A stretch of 6,860 nt of DNA from Planctomycetota bacterium (GTDB lineage Bacteria > Planctomycetota > UBA1135), in NCBI GenBank assembly GCA_027623585.1, contig JAQBVK010000130.1, positions 1 to 6,860 of the forward strand, in the 5' to 3' direction. The translations under genes were made by a program, and so were the position numbers. Below the pieces are notes generated by a model that was not told where the DNA came from, did not search any database, and saw nothing but the letters and a program-made list of their open reading frames with translations. Of this stretch, positions 1-4,182 are shown in pieces (position 1 is the stretch's first letter; each line of letters begins with the position of its first letter).

Positions 1-418
1 CATCGCATCCGTGCGCTTGCGCTTCGCGAATGGCGCCGCTGCCAACCTCACGGCCTCGCGCCTCTCCCTGAAGCCGATGCGGCGGTTCCGCGTGTTCGGT
101 CCAGACTGTTACGTCTCCGTGGATAGTCAGGATCGATACGCGTTGCTGGTGCGCAAGGCGCCCGGCTTCAGCCCTGAGGCCGTGGCCGCGGCCTCGGAGT
201 CGGAGAATCCGCAGGCTGCCTTCCGCGATCTGCTGCAAACCGAGGAGTTGAGCCTGAAAGACGACGAACCCCTGCGCGCGGAGCTCGAGGACTTCGTCGG
301 CGCGGTGCGTGAAGGACGTCCGCCTTGCGTCACCGGCGAAGACGGCTTGCGCGCGGTGCGGGCCGCCTGCGAGGTCCTCGAAGCGCTCGCTCGCGATCCT
401 TCCTGGCGCACGCCGTGA
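1..418 (+). CDS. Gfo/Idh/MocA-family oxidoreductase, C-terminal part (5' end outside window)
   Basis: The reading frame is open to the left edge; the first whole codon is at 2-4 and 138 residues are visible. The NAD(P)-binding Rossmann domain is missing and only the C-terminal alpha/beta domain is present. It starts with a strand and the stretch RLRFANGAAANLTASRLS, then a basic RRFRVFG segment and the strand CYVSVD. The end is the typical tail: EPLRAELEDFVGAVREGRPP, then a TGEDGLRAV helix. From memory, the ANLTASR and CYVSVD pattern is closest to the Gfo/Idh/MocA proteins found in lipid A gene clusters (GnnA-like, oxidising UDP-GlcNAc at C3), where lpxA or lpxB are neighbours. Those genes would lie to the left, so this specificity is only a suggestion. 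The family assignment is firm, the substrate is not. Its TGA stop overlaps the GTG start of the methyltransferase gene. Confidence 0.85.
   Translation, partial: IASVRLRFANGAAANLTASRLSLKPMRRFRVFGPDCYVSVDSQDRYALLVRKAPGFSPEAVAAASESENPQAAFRDLLQTEELSLKDDEPLRAELEDFVGAVREGRPPCVTGEDGLRAVRAACEVLEALARDPSWRTP
415..418 (+). other. GTGA start/stop overlap (oxidoreductase to trmB)
   Basis: The bases GTGA hold the GTG start of trmB and the TGA stop of the upstream oxidoreductase. No Shine-Dalgarno-like sequence is visible in the 20 bases upstream, which fits re-initiation by the ribosome that has just terminated. The overlap decides the trmB start: the frame is open further upstream, to a possible start at 325, but using that would overlap the oxidoreductase by about 90 bases. 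Confidence 0.7.
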
Positions 419-1368
419 AGCTGCGGCCGACGGATCTTGCAGCCGCCCTGCTGCGTCCCGCGCAACAGTCGAGCGAGTTTCCGCTCGACCTGGAGCGGAT
501 CTACGGCCGGCGCGCGCCGCTCGCGATCGAGATCGGATTCGGAGGGGGAGAAGCCTTGGCCTGGTGGGCGACTCAGCGGCCGGAGTGGAACTTTCTCGCC
601 TTCGAACTGCCGCCCGAGTGCATGGCGCGCGCCGCTCGCGCAGTCGTGGAAGCCGGGTGCTCCGAGCGCGTTCGCTTGGTGCGAGGTGATGCGCGATACC
701 TGCTCCGCGAAATCGTCCCACCCGGCGCCGCGCACCGCGTGTTGATGCAGTTTCCGATGCCGTGGCCGAAACGCAGCCATGCGAAGCATCGCCTCACCGA
801 TGAGGAGTTCCGAAACGGGCTGGCCTCCGCGCTCGCGCCCGGCGGACGATTCGAACTCGTCACTGATCAAGAGAGCTTCGCGCGCGAGATGGCGGAATCC
901 TTTGCCGCCGATTCGGCTTTCGCTGCCGAGCAACCCGCTGCCGACCCACCGCGGGCGTTTCGCACGCGCTACGAACGGCGCTGGCTCGCGGAAGGCCGCA
1001 CGATTTGGCGCTACCGCGCGGAACTCCGCTCGGCGCGCCCGCACCTGCCCCTGTCCCAATCCGCAGCGATGCAGACCTTCTTCCTCTCCGCAGTTCCCGC
1101 GCGCGACCGGCTCTACGAGCTCCGCGGCCGTCGCCACATGAATCCTGAACCGCATCAAGTCTGCGAGTTCAAGGATGCCTACGCGTCCGAGGACGGTTGG
1201 CTGATCGAAATGCTGGCGGCCGACGGCGGCTTCAGCCAACTGTTCCTTGCGCGCATTCGAGCGCGCGCGACGGGGGGCGCGATCCTGCGCGTGGACGAGT
1301 GCGCCCGGCCCTACCCGACGCCGGCCGTACTCGAAGCCTTGCGCTGGTTGAGCCGCGAGTTGGCTTGA
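415..1368 (+). CDS. trmB: tRNA (guanine-N7-)-methyltransferase, long-form TrmB
   Basis: This 317-residue class I SAM-dependent methyltransferase would place m7G at position 46 of the tRNA variable loop in the cytoplasm. The SAM-binding motif I EIGFGGGE is at residues 39-46 and GDA at 91-93. The TrmB signature is present in altered form as FPMPWPKRSHAKHR (113-126), followed by VTDQES (149-154) and TRYE (184-187). The standard motif is FPDPW-x-K-x-RH-x-KRR, so Met115 stands in for the conserved Asp, Ser121 for an Arg and His125 for another Arg. His122, Asp151, Thr184 and Glu187 are kept. About 110 residues follow the usual end of the enzyme. From memory, long TrmB proteins of Campylobacter and relatives share both a hydrophobic residue at the Asp position (FPVPW) and such an extension, so this looks like an established subfamily rather than a damaged gene. 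It sits between two overlapping genes and is probably translationally coupled to both. Confidence 0.88.
   Translation: MKLRPTDLAAALLRPAQQSSEFPLDLERIYGRRAPLAIEIGFGGGEALAWWATQRPEWNFLAFELPPECMARAARAVVEAGCSERVRLVRGDARYLLREIVPPGAAHRVLMQFPMPWPKRSHAKHRLTDEEFRNGLASALAPGGRFELVTDQESFAREMAESFAADSAFAAEQPAADPPRAFRTRYERRWLAEGRTIWRYRAELRSARPHLPLSQSAAMQTFFLSAVPARDRLYELRGRRHMNPEPHQVCEFKDAYASEDGWLIEMLAADGGFSQLFLARIRARATGGAILRVDECARPYPTPAVLEALRWLSRELA
1365..1368 (+). other. TTGA start/stop overlap (trmB to AlkC-like gene)
   Basis: TTGA contains a TTG start for the AlkC-like gene and the TGA stop of trmB. No good ribosome binding site precedes it. Starting at the upstream TTG at 1197 would add 56 residues lying wholly inside trmB. 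Starting at 1365 gives a protein whose landmark residues sit almost at the same numbers as in the known AlkC enzyme, which favours this start. Confidence 0.6.
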
Positions 1369-2474
1369 AGGCGGCGCGCCCGGAATCTGCGGCGGGCGGC
1401 TTGCTCGCCTTGCTCGAAGCCGAAGCTTGGAGCGCGGGGCTGCCGGGTGCGGGTCGATTGGCGGCCACTGCGCAGGCGCGAGGCTTCTATCAGAGCACTC
1501 TGTACCAACAGTGGGAAATGCTTCATGGGCTGCTTAGCGAATATGCGGCGGAGGCCGCTGAGCCGCACCAGGCGCTACGCAAGTTGTTCGAAGTTGCCGA
1601 CTCGCGCGTGCGCTTTTTCTTGCCCGGAGCCTGGACGCGGCTCGTGGCCGATGGCGGTGCGGACATCGCCTTGGATCAATTGCGCGAGTGGTGCGCGGGC
1701 GCTGATCCCTCGCTCACCGATTCCTTGCCAGCGTTCGGACTACGCCCCTGGGCGGAACGTCTCGGTCCGGCAATCTTGCAACTGCTGCAAGCTTGGATCG
1801 TCGATCCCAATCCGGAGGTCCGGCGCGCAGTGGTGGTGGCGCTGCGGCCGCGGGGTACTTGGGCCGCACATCTGAGCTGGGCGGACGAAACTCCGAGTTT
1901 GCTGGTGCCGTTGTTCGACGCGATGCGTGGCGAAGTGGATCCGCGCGTCGCCGGCGCGCTCGGGAACGCTCTCAACGACGTCAGCCATGGGAGCCCACAA
2001 CTCGTTCTCGCCCTGCTTCATCGCTGGCGAGAGGAGGACGCCGGACCGCAAATGGGAATGATTGCACGCCGCGGCCTGCGTACTCTGCTCAAGGCCGGTG
2101 ACCCGCGCGCGCTGCAAGCCCTGGACTTGCGGGAACTTCGCGTTGAAATGCAGGCGAGTCTTCGCGGTTCGAAGGAAATCTTTCCTCCGAGTAATCTGAT
2201 CTTCGATCTCGTGGTCAGGAACCTCGGCGAGCAGGCCTCGGCTCATCTCGTGTACGAGATCGAGACTACGGGCAAGCTCGCGGGGCGGCCCCGTCGCCAG
2301 CGGGTGCAGGCGGGAACCTACCTGCTACCCGCGCGCGACACGGTGCGCTTGATCGTGCGCGAACGCGTCTTTGATCGCAAAGCCGCGCCGTTGGTGGACG
2401 GCCCCGGGTGCGTCCGCTTCTTCCTCAACGGCGAAGAATGCGCTGAGGCTGCGTTCTTGATTCGACGGCCCTGA
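1365..2474 (+). CDS. AlkC-type DNA alkylation repair protein with C-terminal Ig-like region, altered active site
   Basis: This 369-residue protein fits the AlkC branch of the HEAT-like-repeat DNA glycosylases, which excise N3-alkylated bases such as 3-methyladenine and 3-methylcytosine. The repeat region spans about residues 60-255. Recognisable family landmarks are FGLRPW (124-129), DPNPEVRRA (147-155), RPRGTW (161-166), NALNDVSHGSPQLVL (201-215) and the helix RGLRTLLKAGDP (236-247). From about 257 to 369 a beta-rich segment resembles the Ig-like domain of the AlkC-alpha group, ending in a strand around GCVRFFLNGEE. In the Pseudomonas enzyme, as I remember it, the key residues are Glu121, Glu156, Trp164 and Asp203. 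Here Trp166 and Asp205 are kept, but the two Glu positions are Ala123 and Val158. It may therefore bind damaged or modified nucleic acid without cutting the glycosidic bond, or use other residues. No signal peptide or membrane segment is seen. It is probably co-translated with trmB. Confidence 0.72.
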   Translation: MKAARPESAAGGLLALLEAEAWSAGLPGAGRLAATAQARGFYQSTLYQQWEMLHGLLSEYAAEAAEPHQALRKLFEVADSRVRFFLPGAWTRLVADGGADIALDQLREWCAGADPSLTDSLPAFGLRPWAERLGPAILQLLQAWIVDPNPEVRRAVVVALRPRGTWAAHLSWADETPSLLVPLFDAMRGEVDPRVAGALGNALNDVSHGSPQLVLALLHRWREEDAGPQMGMIARRGLRTLLKAGDPRALQALDLRELRVEMQASLRGSKEIFPPSNLIFDLVVRNLGEQASAHLVYEIETTGKLAGRPRRQRVQAGTYLLPARDTVRLIVRERVFDRKAAPLVDGPGCVRFFLNGEECAEAAFLIRRP

Positions 2475-2492
2475 ACCGCCGAGGCGGCTTCA
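2472..2492. terminator. Stop-to-stop palindrome between convergent genes
   Basis: The palindrome TGAA-CCGCC-GA-GGCGG-C-TTCA begins with the TGA stop of the + strand AlkC-like gene and ends with the TCA that is the stop of the - strand membrane-protein gene. The inner arms pair perfectly; with a normal loop this gives at least 4 bp closed by a 4-base loop. The outer TGAA/TTCA arms add 4 bp across a single bulged C. It can fold in RNA from either strand, as expected for a bidirectional terminator. No run of T follows on either side, so intrinsic termination strength is uncertain. Confidence 0.5.
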
Positions 2493-2831
2493 GCCCGCCC
2501 ACGGATGGGCGGGATCGATCATCAGGTGGATCACGGAGATCGCCACCGCCACCGCGCTCGCGATCAGTCCTGGCAAGGACTTCGCGGTTTCTCGCTGATC
2601 GGTCAGCGAAATCCACGCGCAGAGCGTGAACAGCACGAAGGCGAAGGGCAGGTCGATCCAGGCGAGCCAGCGCAGCGCCGGCGCCCACGCTCCCGCGGTG
2701 GTGAGCAGAGCGAGTCCGCCGAGGCACAGCGTGGCGAAGGAGGGCGCGATGCGGGTGGCGTGCTCGCCCTCTCCGAACTCGTATCGCTGTCGAGGGTCGA
2801 GCTTTTCCTTCGGCGCGCGGTGAGGAGCCAA
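2490..2831 (-). CDS. Small three-helix membrane protein of unknown function
   Basis: I do not recognise this 113-residue protein. It has a charged N-terminus (residues 1-27, rich in Arg, Lys and Glu) followed by three hydrophobic helices at about 31-49, 57-76 and 86-105, and a short polar end. Positive charge before helix 1 and in the loop after helix 2 (TDQRETAK) predicts N-terminus inside and C-terminus outside the inner membrane. There is no cleavable signal peptide. The TTG start at 2831 is the only plausible one: no ATG or GTG occurs in frame before helix 1, the frame is closed by the aminotransferase stop just upstream, and a GAGG sequence lies 7 bases before it. The gene starts 9 bases after the aminotransferase and is probably the last gene of that operon. 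The sustained hydrophobic pattern supports real coding, but the role is unknown. Confidence 0.65.
   Translation of the reverse strand: MAPHRAPKEKLDPRQRYEFGEGEHATRIAPSFATLCLGGLALLTTAGAWAPALRWLAWIDLPFAFVLFTLCAWISLTDQRETAKSLPGLIASAVAVAISVIHLMIDPAHPWAG
2494..2513. terminator. Perfect 8-bp GC-rich hairpin next to the convergent stops
   Basis: CCCGCCCA (2494-2501) and TGGGCGGG (2506-2513) are exact reverse complements around the 4-base loop CGGA. It lies one base beyond the stop-to-stop palindrome. For + strand transcripts it lies 20 bases after the AlkC-like stop. On the - strand it falls within the last codons of the membrane-protein gene, encoding the PAHPWAG end. It probably helps to end transcription or stabilise the 3' end of the + strand operon. 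There is no T tract downstream. Confidence 0.45.
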
Positions 2832-2838
2832 GGGCGAG

Positions 2839-2842
2839 CCTC
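2839..2842 (-). promoter_or_regulatory. Ribosome binding site GAGG for the membrane-protein gene
   Basis: On the - strand GAGG overlaps the TGA stop of the aminotransferase gene (2841-2843) and lies 7 bases upstream of the TTG start at 2831. The spacing suits a Shine-Dalgarno element and supports the unusual TTG start. Confidence 0.5.
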
Positions 2843-4172
2843 AGGCCGGCAGCAAGGAGGAAAGGGCGCGGCGCAGGCGCGGCAGCGCATCGCGCACGTC
2901 CTGCACGGACACTGCGCCGACGCTCGCGCGGAACCAGCCGTCTTCATCCTCTGGCGCCACGCCGAAAGCGGAGAAGGGGACCAGCGCGAAGCTCGATTCC
3001 CGCAGCAACCAGGCGCGCGTTGCCTCGCCGCCGGCGAGCACGCGTCCTCCGGCGGTGCGCCGGCCGGCCAACTGGAAGCGTACCGACATGTAGATCGCGC
3101 CCTGCGGCTCGATCGCATCCACGGGGAAGCCCTCCGAGCGCAGGGTCTGCATCACCTCGTGCAGGGCGTCGAGCCGCTCGCGCACGCGCGTGGTCACGTT
3201 CTGCTGCCACGCAGTGAGGACCGAGCGTTCGCGCAGGAAGCGCGCGGTGGCGGTCTGGACGGGGCGCGGGGCCCACGCCCCGACGTGCGTGAGCAGGGCC
3301 GTGACCTTGCGCACGATGGCGGGCGGACCGACCAGCCATCCGCAACGAAGGCCGGTGGCGCAGTAGTTCTTCGAGATGCCGTCCACGTGCAGCACCCATG
3401 GCGCGCACTCGGGCACCAACTGCACCGGCGAGAAGTGCTCGTGGCCAGGGAAGACCAAACCCTGGTAGATCTGGTCGAACATCAAGTAGAGCGGGCGTTC
3501 GCCGGTTTCGGCGCGGCGCGCGTTCTCGGCCACCAGCAAGCGTCCGAAGGCTTCCATCTCGGCGCGGCGCATTACGCCGCCAGACGGATTTTGCGGTGAG
3601 TTCAACACGATCAGCCGCGCCTCGCGAACGTGCGGGGCGAGCATGGCGGCAGTCGGTTGGAACGCGTCCTCCGGGCGTGCCAGCACGGCGCGCGTGCGGA
3701 CTTGGCAGACCTCGGCGAAGTTGTTGTTGTTCCAGGACGGAACCGGAAACAGCACCAGCTCGCCGGGATCGAGAAGCACGCGGTAAACGCTGTAGAGAGC
3801 GGGACGTCCACCGCCGACGATCACGATGCCGTCGAGCGGGTAGTCGATGTCCTGCGTTTCGAGCACGTGCGCTCGCACGGCCTCGCGCAATGCCTTCTCA
3901 CCCTGCGAAGGCGGATAGTTGGTGCGTCCGGCTTTGAGTTCTTCCTCGACCAACTCGCGCAGCCGCGCGGGGATCGGGAACTGTTCGGGCGAGAAATCGC
4001 CGACGGTCATGTCGGCGACCGCGACGCCGGCCTCCTTCAGTTCGCGAATCTCGTTCGCGATCGTCAAGATGCTGGACGGGGCCATCGCCCGCGCCATGGC
4101 CGAGAAGCCACGTTGCGCGTCCTCCGCGCCGCAGTCGGGCGGAATGCGAAAGATCTCTCCGATTTTCGTCAC
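2841..4172 (-). CDS. Class I/II (fold type I) PLP-dependent aminotransferase
   Basis: A 443-residue cytoplasmic aminotransferase that moves an amino group between an amino acid and a 2-oxo acid using pyridoxal phosphate. The Schiff-base lysine is Lys268 in DGISKNYCATGLRCGW (264-279), with the phosphate-binding Arg at 276. Asn195 in NSPQNPSG and Asp233/Tyr236 in FDQIYQ hold the cofactor. Arg415 in FRASVG is the likely substrate-carboxylate Arg. TVGDFSPEQFPIP (56-68), TNYPPSQGE (84-92) and PVPSWNNNN (143-151) mark a subgroup related to but distinct from classical AspC. Length fits the family. GTG at 4172 is 10 bases after the amidohydrolase stop, with only a weak GGTAG sequence before it. The family-conserved part begins near residue 23, so ATG at 4097 (residue 26) is a possible alternative start. 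The substrate is unknown. It is the middle gene of a three-gene - strand operon. Confidence 0.9.
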   Translation of the reverse strand: MTKIGEIFRIPPDCGAEDAQRGFSAMARAMAPSSILTIANEIRELKEAGVAVADMTVGDFSPEQFPIPARLRELVEEELKAGRTNYPPSQGEKALREAVRAHVLETQDIDYPLDGIVIVGGGRPALYSVYRVLLDPGELVLFPVPSWNNNNFAEVCQVRTRAVLARPEDAFQPTAAMLAPHVREARLIVLNSPQNPSGGVMRRAEMEAFGRLLVAENARRAETGERPLYLMFDQIYQGLVFPGHEHFSPVQLVPECAPWVLHVDGISKNYCATGLRCGWLVGPPAIVRKVTALLTHVGAWAPRPVQTATARFLRERSVLTAWQQNVTTRVRERLDALHEVMQTLRSEGFPVDAIEPQGAIYMSVRFQLAGRRTAGGRVLAGGEATRAWLLRESSFALVPFSAFGVAPEDEDGWFRASVGAVSVQDVRDALPRLRRALSSLLPA

Positions 4173-4182
4173 CGTTGAGATT

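Noticed and set aside
325..414. Upstream extension of trmB from a start at 325
   Set aside because: It lies entirely within the oxidoreductase tail in another frame and reads as an Arg-rich sequence unlike any TrmB N-terminus.
127..1239. 370-codon open frame on the - strand opposite trmB
   Set aside because: It has no recognisable domain, an Arg/Ser/Ala-heavy composition and lies opposite the well-supported oxidoreductase end and trmB. Long antisense frames are expected in high-GC coding DNA.
1197..1364. Upstream extension of the AlkC-like gene from a TTG at 1197
   Set aside because: It would overlap trmB by 172 bases and adds a low-complexity Arg/Ala/Gly segment not expected in the family; the overlap start at 1365 fits better.
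2505..3599. 364-codon open frame on the + strand opposite the aminotransferase
   Set aside because: Its composition is rich in Arg, Gly, Gln and His with no domain or hydrophobic pattern. It is the complement of a clear PLP enzyme and the membrane protein.
3717..3732. Short TTG/AAC triplet run
   Set aside because: It encodes the four Asn of the SWNNNN motif in the aminotransferase, a conserved part of this subgroup, so it is not a microsatellite of interest.
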